Part shown: in pieces, positions 34,801 to 44,684 of the stretch | Position numbering within the stretch: the stretch's first letter is position 1 | How the letters are laid out: each line of letters opens with the position of its first letter | Translations under genes and position numbers: made by a program | NCBI RefSeq assembly: GCF_964275005.1 | Contig: NC_092699.1 | Coordinates: 24,254,481-24,318,480, forward strand | Reading direction: 5' to 3' | Length of the DNA: 64,000 nucleotides | DNA from: Diadema setosum | Lineage: Eukaryota; Echinodermata; Echinoidea; Diadematoida; Diadematidae | Notes under the pieces: model-generated | Database searches by the model: none | Told to the model about the DNA's origin: nothing | What the model saw: only the letters and a program-made list of their open reading frames with translations

Positions 34801-37708
34801 TTTTGGATGAACAATGTAACGCACTTTTTAACTCCATTGCCCTCTGTATACATAAAGTAGAATCACCTCATAGACAATAACAGGATGAATTTTGGGTCAC
34901 AAAAGAGTCACAGTCTTTGCACAGTCTTTGCACATCCAGATTCTTCTCTTCCTGACCATACTTCAAATCCTGCACTTGCCAATCAGTTTGCTGAGTTTTT
35001 CGACAACAAGATTAGTACCATTGCATCTTCATTCCCGGTGTCTCCTGAAATCTCTCTCTCTAATTCCTCTCGCATAAATTTAAACACTGAGTGTGTATTT
35101 TCTGAGTTTGGTTTAGTCACTGAGTCACAAATGAAACGTCTCATCAATTCTCTTCCGTCCAAGTCTTGTTCTCTTGATCCTCTCCCCACATGGCTACTAA
35201 AAGAGTGTCTAGATGAATTTCTTCCTGCAATAACTCACATTCTGAATCTCTCGTTGTCATCAGGCGTAGTTCCTAAGCACTTCAAAAGGTCGCTCATATT
35301 GCCCTTTCTAAAGAAACCCAGTTTAGACCGTAATGATTTGAATAATTTTCGCCCTATTGCTAATCTGTCTTTTCTTGGTAAAGTTCTTGAGAAAGTGGTT
35401 GCTCGCCAACTCAGAGATCATCTTGATGAACACCAGTTGTTTCCTAGTAATCAGTCTGCCTACAGACACTTCCACTCCACCGAAACCGCCTTATTGAAGG
35501 TACTCAATGACCTCCTCTTAGCAGTAGACAAAGGCCATGAAGTTGCTCTTCTGCTTTTAGATTATTCTGCTGCGTTTGATACTATCAATCATGAAATTCT
35601 CCTTAACAGATTGGAGACTAATTTTGGTCTAACGGGAACAGTCTTGAGATGGATTGCATCTTACTTACACGACCGCCACCAGATGGTTACTGTGAACGGT
35701 GCATTTTCTCAGTCGTTCCCTCTTAGACATGGTGTCCCCCAGGGGTCTGTGGTTGGTCCTTTACTATTTCTTCTATACACAGCCCCTCTGTCTTCAGTAA
35801 TCAACTCTCATAACGATATTTTACATGTTATGTATGCCGACGATACTCAAATCTACATAATCATACAACCAAATACCCAAGTCGAAGCACTCTGCAAACT
35901 TAGTAGATGCGTTGATGATATCAAGCAATGGTCTCACGATAATTATTTGAAACTGAATTGTGTTAAATCGGAATTTTTGTATGTTCATTCTCAGTTCAGG
36001 CGGGGTAGCTCTCTAACAGAATTTTCCTTTGAAGATAGTACTATCCCCATCTCTCAGTCCGTCAGAGATCTCGGAGTTATTGTAGATAAGCATCTGAACT
36101 TTCAACAACATATTAAGAATTCATGTCGTTCTGCTGCTTGGGGTATTTGTAAAATTGGTAAAATACGTAAATTATTGGATCAGTCTTCCACAGAACGTCT
36201 CATTCACGCATTTGTTTCCTCTCATCTTGACTACTGCAATTCCCTTCTTGTTGGTCTCCCTGCTTCAAGTACTGCACCACTTCAAAGAATTCAAAATACA
36301 GCTGCTAGGCTTGTGACCCTTACAAAAAGATCTGACCACATTACTCCAGTTCTCCAATCCCTCCACTGGCTCCCCATCCATCAACGTATCACTTTTAAAA
36401 TCCTCCTTATTGTTTACAAGATATGTAATAATCTTGCCCCATCTTATCTTAAAGATCTAATTTCCTTCCGCTCCTCCACTTCAACCCGTTCTCTTCGTTC
36501 TTCCTCCACTCTCCAATTATCACGTGGTCCCCGCACCTGTACACGTTATGGTGATAGGGCCTTTTCAGTTATTTCCCCACTTCTTTGGAATGAACTCCCT
36601 TTTTATACTCGTAACGCTGAAAATGTTGATAGGTTTAAGTCATTGTTGAAAACTCATCTGTTTACACAACCTTAATCTTGCTGTTGTTGTTGTTGCTGTC
36701 GTTATCATAATATGTACATAATGCTGTATTTTGTTTTTACGTTATATATATTATTTTTCCCCGATTTGATGCGCTTAGAAACATCAGTATTAAGCGCTAT
36801 ATAAATGTTATTCATTATCATTATCATTTGTGCTAAAATTCCCATGGGATCTTTTAAGTTGTGCTCTCTTTAGTTTTCCTAACCCATTTCACAGGGGTCT
36901 GTTGCATCAATCAAACGTCTTTCTGCTGGCATGTTTTGCCTGCTGCAATGACTGCACATTCTCTACTGTGTTATGTTCATGCCATTTATGTCCCTGTCAA
37001 TCAAGAAGCATGCACCACATGCAATATGATTGATACAGAACAGAAATGGCAACCATTTTAATGCAAACAAAGCAAATACAGTAGTCGCACATTGTATTCT
37101 GGCACCATTCATATGCACAAGGAGTGGGTTGAAGGTGTTGGCAGTAAAAAGAGTGACCGAATGCATGCATGTAACTGATTTGAGTGTAGGCCTACACAGC
37201 AAAGGTACCGGTATGTATATTGTGACGTCAGAGGCATGCAGTGGGGCAAAAGCTATGAGTTGATAATGATCCAAACACGGGAGTCAATGTACATATTGGT
37301 GATGTTGGCCATGCAATATCCGAAATTTGCTGGATGAAAATTGCAGTGTGCATTGGTACTTTTACTGCATGTCACATGATGAGCAATCAGGCAATAGGAT
37401 AGCTAGAATTTTACAGGTTTTGTGTAAAGTGCCTTTGTGTTTTGTCTTTGTAGTACAAGAGTCCAGAGGAAGGGCTCCCTCGTGGGCTTGGTACAGACAT
37501 GGCGTGTCTTGACTCCCAGTCATACCTGGGCCAGATTGCCATCTCGGCCATCATGGGCCCCCTGATCCAGCTGACCGGGTCCCACCTCACTATCATCGCC
37601 CTGTCCGGCCTCATGTCCCTCATCGCTGCCCTCTCAGCCGCGTTCCTCGTCACCTACGAGATCGTAGAAGATGGAGATAGCGACGCGGAGAACGAGAATG
37701 CTGCCTAA
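18065..37708 (+). CDS. SLC45-family sugar/proton symporter-like transporter, six coding exons
   Basis: Spliced model: 18065-18812, 19502-19654, 20914-21924, 25531-25641, 33827-34035, 37454-37708. Every intron is GT-AG, the phases (1,1,1,1,0) agree, and the sum is 2487 nt, giving 828 residues plus stop. The ATG at 18065 has A at -3 and G at +4, a strong Kozak context. Residues 1-145 are a hydrophilic N-terminus. Membrane segments start near 150, with the [14 protein letters not shown] signature at about 208-221 shared by SLC45 proteins and plant sucrose carriers. A loop of about 245 residues lies between TM6 and TM7 (about 355-600), followed by FFGWAGMN and FYTDF. The C-terminal tail is acidic. 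Known family members are MFS carriers coupling sugars to protons (SLC45A1, A4) or acting in melanosomes (A2); the long loop favours an A1/A4-like member. Substrate is inferred, not shown. Vertebrate SLC45A1/A4 are about 750-770 residues, so the extra length lies mainly in the loop and N-terminus. Confidence 0.93.
19236..19380. mobile_element. Short TIR element in transporter intron 1
   Basis: GGGGGCATTTCATGAAGC at the left and GGCTTTGTGAAATGCCTCCC at the right are inverted. The same theme (GTGTTTCTCAAAGC ... CTTTATGAAACACCCC) recurs at 59481-59605. The C-run after it borders an alternative pyrimidine tract before exon 2. Confidence 0.6.
19502..19654 (+). CDS. SLC45-like exon 2
   Basis: The acceptor TTGCTTGCAG ends at 19501 and the donor GGAG|GTAAGA is at 19654/19655. 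The exon encodes [20 protein letters not shown] and then the [11 protein letters not shown] segment, matching the SLC45 TM4 region (GVVLxDFxAD, AYLxDVC). It starts by completing the serine codon left by exon 1 and ends phase 1. Confidence 0.93.
19692..19780. mobile_element. Small TTAACCCTTT-type MITE, copy in intron 2
   Basis: It begins TTAACCCTTTCTACGTG and is about 60% like the 38038 copy by eye (TAACCCTTTCTGTGCG ... TATGCAATGC/TGTGCAACAC ... GGCAATTTG). The right terminus is degraded. Confidence 0.4.
20914..21924 (+). CDS. SLC45-like exon 3, encoding TM5-TM6 and the long central loop
   Basis: The acceptor TGTCTTTCAG ends at 20913 and the donor AATG|GTAAAT is at 21924/21925. The 1011-nt exon encodes residues 301-637: GLGGGLGY and TM6 with LTSIPE, then a polar loop rich in Ser, Lys, Arg and Glu (about 355-600) with an acidic cluster ([12 protein letters not shown]), and finally [17 protein letters not shown] and [13 protein letters not shown] of TM7. 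The TM parts are family-like. The loop has no domain I recognise and is probably disordered and cytoplasmic. Confidence 0.93.
21925..25097. other. Intron 3 unique part
   Basis: Ordinary AT-rich intron sequence apart from the MITE at 24147-24431; no additional exon recognised. Confidence 0.7.
24147..24431. mobile_element. MITE with ~48-bp inverted ends in intron 3
   Basis: The left end starts AGGCGTGGTCAGACTGGC and continues AAAAGATCGAGAAGTTTAAG. The right end is the near-exact complement (CTTAAACTTCTCGATCTTTT, then GCCAGTCTGACCGCGCCT). The left arm also contains an internal inverted duplicate (ATCGCGATCTTTAAGATC). About 285 bp, no protein coding. Confidence 0.8.
25098..25528. repeat. ~430-bp polypyrimidine (CTCCTC/TTC) tract ending at exon 4
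   Basis: The plus strand is almost pure C and T, mostly CTC, CTT and CCT triplets with occasional A or G. It runs to within a few bases of the exon 4 AG (25529-25530), so it is the exon's own pyrimidine tract, expanded enormously. The open frames through it are low-complexity artefacts. Confidence 0.9.
25531..25641 (+). CDS. SLC45-like exon 4
   Basis: The acceptor CTCCATCAG ends at 25530, directly after a ~430-bp pyrimidine tract. The donor GGAT|GTAAGT is at 25641/25642. The exon encodes [19 protein letters not shown] and then [17 protein letters not shown], matching the family pattern GDPxAPxDSExYxRYxxGVxMG that links TM7 and TM8. Phase 1 at both ends. A (TTG)n array starts 70 bp downstream. 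Confidence 0.93.
25712..25801. repeat. (TTG)n microsatellite in intron 4
   Basis: About 30 perfect TTG units, 70 bp downstream of exon 4. Confidence 0.97.
26653..27590. mobile_element. Giant TTAA-flanked foldback element in intron 4
   Basis: It is bounded by TTAA on both sides. The ends AGATAATATAAAGTTTTGG and CCAAAACTTTATATTATCT are exact inverted copies. The arms stay complementary almost to the centre (near 27190), for example CTTGGGAGAGCTACACTGAA against TATGTAGCTCTCCCAAGG, broken by insertions in the left arm. One such insertion (26790-26865) is itself a hairpin. TTAA flanks fit piggyBac- or Kolobok-type mobilisation. No transposase. Confidence 0.75.
29023..29576. mobile_element. TTAA foldback MITE family, copy 1 (intron 4)
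   Basis: TTAA then AGGACAAGTTCACCTTCATA at the left, and TATGAAGATGGACTTGTCCT then TTAA at the right. Inverted similarity extends inward through TGAGTGAATGCAGCAATATT and the GTGATGTC/GACATCA region, so most of the ~550 bp folds on itself. It matches the copies at 43680 and 53754. Confidence 0.8.
29927..32850. repeat. G-rich minisatellite with 422-bp higher-order period (intron 4)
   Basis: Base units of about 31-47 bp are variants of GTGTGGGAAGTTGGAGGC plus TTTGGAGGAGGGTTTGTGGG. Blocks starting at 29976, 30398 and 30820 repeat at exactly 422 bp; later blocks recur at 172 and 560 bp. The plus strand almost lacks C. A ~105-bp non-repeat segment at about 32490-32595 interrupts it. Runs of three and four G could form quadruplexes in the nontemplate strand. 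Long proline-rich or glycine-rich frames across it are artefacts of periodicity. Confidence 0.95.
32851..33720. repeat. Degenerate purine-rich (G/A) continuation of the minisatellite
   Basis: It remains almost free of pyrimidine runs and shows loose repetition (GGAAAGAAGGTGGCATGAGT at about 32492 and 32857; two copies of a GGGTTGTGTGAAGAAAGGGG block near 33022 and 33276). No gene. It ends about 100 bp before exon 5. Confidence 0.8.
33788..33822. repeat. C-run followed by (CT)n at the exon 5 acceptor
   Basis: About 18 C and then about 8 CT units immediately precede CCACAG. This serves as the pyrimidine tract of exon 5. Confidence 0.9.
33827..34035 (+). CDS. SLC45-like exon 5
   Basis: The acceptor is formed by a C-run and a CT-run ending CCACAG at 33826. 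The donor ACAAG|GTAAAT is at 34035/34036. The exon encodes [20 protein letters not shown] and two further hydrophobic segments ending AQYHKCNK, corresponding to TM9-TM10 of SLC45 carriers. It enters at phase 1 and leaves at phase 0. Confidence 0.92.
34150..34270 (-). repeat. tRNA-promoter-like dispersed repeat, copy 1 (intron 5)
   Basis: On the minus strand an A-box-like TGGTCTAGTGG (34247-34257) and a decayed B box (GTTTGAATCC near 34203) lie in a tRNA-like arrangement. It is flanked on both sides by similar ~50-bp blocks containing TGAAATTCTT and ACTGATTGA, shared with the 48.7-kb copy. SINE-like; not a functional tRNA. Confidence 0.5.
34885..36827 (+). mobile_element. CR1/L2-like LINE, 5'-truncated, in transporter intron 5
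   Basis: The open frame 34885-36675 (596 codons) encodes a reverse transcriptase. Visible blocks are [18 protein letters not shown] (153-170), [14 protein letters not shown], catalytic [14 protein letters not shown] (Asp226), [17 protein letters not shown] (282-298) and YADD (317-320). The C-terminal part carries [12 protein letters not shown] and [11 protein letters not shown], typical of CR1/L2-group elements. The apurinic endonuclease domain is absent, so the copy is truncated at its 5' end. The 3' UTR ends in AAGCGCTATATAAATG and ATT/ATC repeats, like L2-type tails. It lies in sense orientation in the intron. The intact frame implies a fairly recent insertion. Confidence 0.88.
37454..37708 (+). 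CDS. SLC45-like exon 6 (terminal coding exon)
   Basis: The acceptor GTCTTTGTAG ends at 37453. The exon encodes [20 protein letters not shown], then [10 protein letters not shown] and a last membrane helix, then [19 protein letters not shown] and a TAA stop at 37706-37708. This matches the SLC45 terminus (GxGxDxxxLxxQxxLxQI...GPL...YEI). GC content is far higher than in the flanking introns, as expected for coding sequence. Confidence 0.93.
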   Translation, partial: YKSPEEGLPRGLGTDMACLDSQSYLGQIAISAIMGPLIQLTGSHLTIIALSGLMSLIAALSAAFLVTYEIVEDGDSDAENENAA

Positions 37709-38037
37709 TCATGCAAGCTGGGGGGACACAGACCAGACATGTCATAGTACCACTCTGATTTGCACACGTGACTAGCGGTCCTCAGTTCAAGCCCTCGCTG
37801 GATTAATGGAACGGTATTCCTGAGCATGATGCTCCCCACCCGACTTCTTCTCTGTCACACTATACCACCAGCTGTGAGTGAAAGAGACAAGTTCACCACA
37901 CTGTGTGGAATGATCTCGAGAGGGTGCTGTGAAAATAGGATTGACAGGTTACTTGCGTTATTCAACATACATGGACTGTGTTAATCAACTGGATTATAGA
38001 GATGGTCCTTGGTCATAAATTTCACCATTACACTTGT

Positions 38038-38120
38038 CTAACCCTTTCTGTGCGAGAGACTTTGGACAGTGTGTGCAACACCATGGGGTGTTGTGTGCCA
38101 ATTGGTACCCAAAGGGTTAA
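38038..38120. mobile_element. Small TAACCCTTT-type MITE
   Basis: CTAACCCTTTCTGTGCG at the left and CCCAAAGGGTTAA at the right form a 9-10-bp inverted repeat bounding about 83 bp. It sits just after the transporter stop codon, probably within the 3' UTR. Confidence 0.5.
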
Positions 38121-38480
38121 CGGTGCATACTTTCCATTCACCATATGTTTCTAGCTGGTCCCAACTAGTCCTGAATTCCCTCCTAACATCCAATTACCTT
38201 CATTTACACTTACAATTACATCGCTGCTAGCTGCACACCAAACTTTTCATGCAGCATCCTTGTCATGATAATTGAGAATACCTTCTAAAATGTTTAATCG
38301 CCTAATTCTGTCTCCCCCCCCCCCCCCAAAAAAAAAAAAAAAAAATGACTTTCCATCTTCATCACTTTTATGCTGAATATCTCCTAGCTGGCTGCCATGT
38401 CATGCTTTATGGTCACAATGTCTGTAAGTTATTTTTTTATTCTTGTGTATTCTATGATGTTAATCCTACAAAATGATATA

Positions 38481-39243
38481 TGTGACCCGCTACAACAAAA
38501 TGATCCTAACGTCGGGCGAGGTCGATTATTTGAAAATTGCATGATATAATCCCCTAATCTTTCTGCTTTAAATTGATATATAACACATTTTATAAAAATA
38601 ATCGGCTGCGGAGATATCGATGTTTAAAAGAGAGCATGTCGAGACGTCTGGAAAAGCACTGTTTCGAGAAAAGCGCCCTAAAAGTCTTCCTTTCGACGCA
38701 ATCACGATCAAGGGACACGCAAGTTAGTTTTCACCTCTTGACAATAGAAGGTAAGCCCTAGCAACCCCCGAAGAGTTCATTCGAGCACATCAGCATCAGC
38801 GGTCTCCTCACCAACCAATCAGTGACCAGGATGTGAGAAGCGGCTGAGCATAGCGCACCTCGCCCGCACGTGCACTAGCCGACTGGGCAGTGTGCGAGCT
38901 TCACGCTTCGGTTAGCAGCAAGCAGCAAACTGACCAATGAGATCACTCTGGTCGTTGTTAGGGGCGGAACCTATCTGTGGCGCTCAATCCAAATTTTCGA
39001 ACCAGTTTCTGCTTCGTTGAAACGCCAAAAAACATGGCTCAGAAAAACGCTATTTTTTAATCTTTCCTTTGATCATTTTGCTTCAAAATTTTGACAGATG
39101 ATAGAAGACATGTTAGACTCTAATAATATATCAAAATCAGAAAATCGTAAGTTTTGACCAATTTCAATGCTCTGACTTCAAACTCGATTTTCACCGCTTC
39201 GACAGTGCGCGACTTTAGGACCTTTTTGTTGTAGCGGGTCACA
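38481..39243. mobile_element. TA-flanked TIR element downstream of the transporter
   Basis: TGTGACCCGCTACAACAAAA at the left and TTTTTGTTGTAGCGGGTCAC at the right are inverted, continuing with CCTAA.../...TTAGG. TA lies immediately outside both ends, fitting Tc1/mariner-type targets. About 760 bp, no transposase; the interior is GC-richer than the flanks. Confidence 0.75.
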
Positions 39244-39587
39244 TATGTTTGAAGAGTAAGGTGATGATTATTATGAAGTCATATTTATCCTTCCCATCTT
39301 TTGTGCAGTATTTCTCAGGTGATAGCCCATATGTCACTTCAAGAAGTTGTGTTTTATATAATATATCATAGAGATAAAAATACATTGTAGATGATTTGTT
39401 CCTTTGTTCTTGTTGCTTGAAATGCTTTGTTAAAACTTACAGAACTAGACTTAAATCAACAAGACAATCTAGTATATGGGATGTAAAAGATTGAAGTGTT
39501 ACTTATTCTTTTGGATTCATATAAATTTTATGCTATAAGGCAGTTCTTATTCATCTTGTATGATTGTAAGGTGCTTGTTTACTTTAA

Positions 39588-39750
39588 CAGGGGTGGATCC
39601 AGGAATTCTGTAAAGGAGCGGGGGGCCTTTAACAAAATTAAAGGGGGTGCATGCCCCCATTTTTTTTTCTTTTTCTTTTTTCTTTTTTAACAAAGAAAAA
39701 GGGGGGGGGGGGGGACACACCAGGTGCGCCCCTGCCTGAATCCGCCACTG
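39588..39750. mobile_element. GGCGGATCC-type MITE with target duplication, copy 1
   Basis: The ends are CAGGGGTGGATCCAGG and CCTGAATCCGCCACTG, flanked by CTTTAA at 39582-39587 and 39751-39756. The interior has GGAGCGGGGGGCCTTTAAC and a G-run. Same family as 58291-58469. CAG/CTG ends suggest a hAT relative. Confidence 0.75.
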
Positions 39751-42065
39751 CTTTAATGTGTATGTAGCTCCAGTACTGTCTTGTTTCCGGGAAGGCAAGT
39801 TTACTTTCTATACCAAAGCAGAAAGAGAGCATTCTTTGCCCTTTGGGGAACAATTCAACTTCCTGTTCACATCACTGGAGGTGTTGGCTGTAGAATGCCA
39901 ACATTAGTTTCAGTATCATTCTGTGGTGCACGCATTAATCGTTTATTGTGCATTCAGTTAAATGACCCATGAATGTTATCATTTTAAAATTTTATTTTCC
40001 CCAAGCAGTGTCACATGCAGTAGTCTCAATATTTCATACCCAGTGATTTTTATGTACCACTGCTGTTTTATAGGGGGAAATGATTTATTTTAATATTCAT
40101 TGTATTATTTGTAACAATTTATTTGTAATAGTCTAGGGGCTATCAACTCTCCACTTTTTTATACTTCTTGCAGTTACCAAATTGTAGAAGCTGAAATATG
40201 CTATTCAAACCTTGAAATGATCTCAGTAAACAGTAGCTTACATTGTAGCGTGTAGTTATAGGTGCTATGAGATGTACTTAAAAATGTAGAATATCAGAAT
40301 TGGAGAACTTCTTTTCAAAGAGGCTTTCAGTGGTCTGCTTTGAAAACTATCATTCCTGTAGATAAGTTATGAGAAAACAGGTTTAGTGAAGAGTTATTAT
40401 CACCTTCTAAATGTCTTTCCAGAGTAGAAGAAATGAGGTGAATATAGGTCAGATTTAGTGGTCCATTAATTTGTATGTTTCACTTCCACTTTCCTATGAC
40501 AATTTTCCACTTGATAATGCAACATTTATAATAGAGACAACCAGGTGTTTGTTAGATGATATTAGTGACTATATTATCACCCACATTTTTATGTCATTTT
40601 TGTCAAGAACATTTAGAAATGTATAACATGCTCTGGAGACGGTTGAAGCTCATTACAGTACTCTCACATGGCTCCAGAAAATTTTGCTCACAGTGGCTGA
40701 AAATGTTATGAAGAAACACCTTTCTTTGGTCCCAGTCTAGTATATATCTGTCATGTGGATCCTGATTTTTTTTTTTCCTTTTCTATCTATCATAGCTCGT
40801 TGCAAGGTGAACTAACTTGTGGTAGTTATCCTGAAGGAACTTGTGAAGATGTTCCAATTCTTACAGATTGACATCAGAACAGGGGATAGAATGTATCAGA
40901 ATGTGAACAATTTCACCATGTTTAATGATGAAATATCCATGCATTGCTAGCTTCTCATCTTGTTGCAGTATGTATTATCAGTTAGCTTCGGGACAGAAAG
41001 TCAAGCATGTAAAATCTCTGAAATTTGTGAGAATTTTTGCTGTATCTGACATTGAAATATTTGCTTATTTCTCATTTTCCTTGTGTCAGTTCACATTATC
41101 TATTAGTTGTTGAATAACTAATAGCACATTTCTACTTTTGGACAAATTTTTGGCATGTTTGGCATCAAAATATTAATGTATATCTCATCATTCCTAGCAT
41201 CTCTGTGTCCCCAATGACAGCATTTTTTAGACAGGTGTTTAGGGCGGATAGTAATGGAACTCGGGTCAGGTATGTGAGACACGATGTTTGTTGTATTGAA
41301 ATAACGGGGTTGCACTGCCTGTATATCAAGCAGTGTTATAGATAAAAAACAATAATAAAGAATATTATTCACAAGCAAGTGTAGTACCCCATTGATTTCA
41401 CCATTCTCTTATATTGTTGTAGGAGTGTTTGCTACCAAATTTGGTGTCTACTACGGCACCACTTTTTCAGAATTTTCACAATTGCATGTACCCATTTTTA
41501 CAAGACATTTAGTATTTACCTAGCTTCTACCTCATGATATCTCTTTTATGTACCCTACGTATGTCATATGGTGAAATAAGACTTACCTTGATTTGAAAGT
41601 CCACAAGACAGGTATATGCAGGTACAAGAGGAAAAATGAGTTTACCAGTATTTTCTTAATAACTTCACAGGTTTGAAACCTGGTTGATATTAGGGAATCG
41701 TGCAAAGTTGTGATAAGTTGTAGATGTTTATTGTTTTCTCAAAGAATGAACTGTTTTCTAGGATGACAAATATATATTGTTCATGTGGTGTATTTATTCT
41801 TTTTTTTTTATTTATCATTATTATTAGTTTTGCATTTAGTTTTATCCTCCATGGCAAGCATATCGTGAATATGAATATAAGGAGGACATTGTGTAATTTG
41901 ACTTAACAGTTGATGTATAATGTGGTGAAATCCTTAGAAAATATTACCAGGAATCTCTTTACCGTGGCAAACGTAGAGGACTCCATACAATATATATGCA
42001 GCAGATGTATAGACCAAAGATATATTGCTGTTGTGAAACATATACCCAACCCTTCAATAACCAAC

Positions 42066-42263
42066 CTTCCTTACAGAATGTCCATATGAATATGTTTGAG
42101 GTTGTGCGCCCTTACATCCAGAATATATAGCAAATATATATTCCTTACAGAATGTCCATATGAATATGTTTGAGGTTGTGCGCCCTTACATCCATACATA
42201 TGAATATGTTTGAGGTTGTGCACCCTTACATCCAGAATATATACCAAATATATATTTCATCCT
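42066..42263. repeat. 76-bp tandem repeat, ~2.5 copies
   Basis: The unit contains CCTTACAGAATGTCCATATG and AATATGTTTGAGGTTGTGCG. Two near-identical units are followed by a partial third with a changed junction. Confidence 0.9.
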
Positions 42264-42902
42264 TCACACACTTTCCATTGCAAATATTAATCAATATCTA
42301 CATACTGTGTGAGTTTATTAGTGGATACTATAACCAAACTGGAATTTTAAAGATACACATTAGAAAGTGATGTAAAAAGATTACTAAAAGCTTGTATGTG
42401 TACACTCGTAGTGTTTGCATTGGTACTAAAGGAAGTTTGGGTAGTTTCTTCTCTCAGAATTGCACAGGGTATGATAGTGGGCTTGGCTCAGCAACTAAGT
42501 AATATTTCTTATACAAATTGTAGTTAAAAAATCATATTTCATGTATTAACAAGTGTTGATGTCAAAAGATGGGAGCAATACAAAATATTATATATCGAAG
42601 AGTTCATATAACATGGCGTGAGTGTCTCCCTCTTATATATGAGTGGTGCAAAATCTAAACTTTACAGATACATGTACTAACTTGTTTTATGCCAGTGGAT
42701 GCAATGTGCTTTTTCTATGGAGTGCTGCTTTGTGAGTTGAAAACATCATTTTTTGCTGGTCACCTGGTGGATGAACAAATAAAATTCTATTTTCATGTCT
42801 ACTGAGATAGTCATGGGGTTATTTGTGCTATTTTTAGACTGCTAGCCTTGAATGAGAAGGAGTATGAGTAGATATAGTTGTTGCTGCTGCTGCTGGCTAA
42901 TT

Positions 42903-42903
42903 G

Positions 42904-42996
<93 letters not shown>
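42903..42996. repeat. (AT)n microsatellite
   Basis: About 94 bp of AT repeats. Confidence 0.97.
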
Positions 42997-42998
<2 letters not shown>

Positions 42999-43679
42999 AA
43001 AGAAAGTAGTCTGCTGGGTTTGTGTGATCTTTTGTGGAGGATAAAACTCTATCACTTCTAAGTTGAATCTGAACGCAAAACAAAAGTGTAAGATTTTTTC
43101 TTTCAGAAAAAAAAGAGAAAAATAACGTTCACTCGGTGTAGTTGTCTGATCCTGAAGTTTCACAAGCACTGTATTCATGAAGCAGTGATAGTCATGGTGA
43201 ATGCTAATCACCAGGTAAATCAGTCACTGATATTTCTGTGCAGATTTCGTATTGGTTTGTGTTTAGGAAAGTAAATGCTGTTCACATCTTAGGTTAATAG
43301 ATATCAACATCGGTTACCTAGTAAGAAGTCATGATTGCGCAAGTCACTAATTCTCGAGAAAAATGTCATGAAAAGTACCTACATGTAATCTCTTTCGTGA
43401 AATTTCTGTTGTTAAAACTCACTTGTTCAATCAATCTGATCATGATTTTTTTCTCTCTCTCTCTTCCTTTTTTTTTTTGGGGGGGGGCTTTATACCTTTC
43501 ACAATATTTACAATTATTATTATAGACAAGAAATGTTTGTAGTTGCTATGTTAACGATCAAAAGGAATTATTGTGTTTGTATACAAACCAATTGGAGAGT
43601 GGAGATGTGCTGACATCAGCACCATACCCAGTTATCTACATGCCTGCATACAATACCACTGTTCACTAAGAAAACATGT

Positions 43680-44045
43680 TTAAAGGACAAGTTCACCTTC
43701 ATAGACATGTGGATTGAGTGAATGCAGTAATATTAGTAGAATAATAGTGAAAGTTTGGGTTTCTGCTCAGTCACTGCTGGATGAGAAGATTTACTAAAGC
43801 TTGTGATGTCACATGTGTAGAACGATATAAAGAAAATAAAAAGACAACATATTTTCACTTTTCTCGGATGATAAAAGAACACTTGACTTTCCTCTTTCAG
43901 AAGACAGGGGGAATGATATTACCCTTAAAATACGTCAGTGACAAGTCGGGGAAATTGTGAAATTCTCTTTATATTTTCCTTATATCGTTCTACGCACGTG
44001 ACATCATGCTCTATAGCAATCTTCTCATCCAGCAGAGACCGCGCA
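43680..44045. mobile_element. TTAA foldback MITE family, copy 2 (3'-truncated)
   Basis: It begins TTAAAGGACAAGTTCACC with the family sequence, has a small internal deletion near 43745, and loses similarity after GCAGAGACCGCGCAGATACT, so the right terminus is missing. Confidence 0.75.
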
Positions 44046-44684
44046 GATACTTGGCATTTTGCGCGTGTCCTGTCCAAGTGTGTTCAGAGAGAATTCAGCG
44101 TATAGTTTATTATATTTTTTTTTCAACATTTGTCTTGGTTCTTTTGCATGGGTTTTTTTTTTCAGTCTCAATTTAATTTTTAGTACTTCTAAGGGTGGTT
44201 ATAGTTGCAGTGATCTCAGAGTATGATGCTATGTTGATAATGATACACGTCTGTGATACGGTAGTGATAGCGATACTATAAGTTACCCCCGCTTGTTCCC
44301 GTATTACCATGATTAAATGATGATAACAAGCAGGGGTAAGCTGATATCATTTTTTAGTGATAGTGAGTTCAGCAATCTTATTGATCATCAACCACGCAAG
44401 AATCAATAGCACACTTTACTTAAAACGTTTTGGCGCCCTCACTCGAAGGTATCCGGTAAACCACAGAACTCTGCACTGCAAAGTATAGGCCTATATGCCA
44501 GGCAGACCCTCTGCCTTTAACTGTAGTAGACATGTGCACACAGGTAGGTCGGTAGATGACTGTGGTCTGATACAAAGTTGATAAAATAATAAATATTTTA
44601 TTTGGGTTTGATCCCTCATTAATTCAGAACGAGAGAGCACACGCATTCGCACACACGCCCAGACTGCATATTTTCCAGCATTTT

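Larger units (their letters stand above)
37709..42800 (+). other. Transporter 3' UTR and downstream region, end not resolved
   Basis: After the stop codon no AATAAA is seen for more than 3.5 kb. Candidate signals occur near 41351 and 42777, the latter followed by GT-rich sequence. The stretch contains three short TIR elements (38038-38120, 38481-39243, 39588-39750), a C-run abutting an A-run at about 38315-38345, and a 76-bp tandem repeat at about 42066-42263. No coding exon is recognised. How much is true 3' UTR is unknown. Confidence 0.35.

Noticed and set aside
42811-43211. Frames with Ile-Tyr repeats
   Set aside because: Translations of the (AT)n microsatellite.
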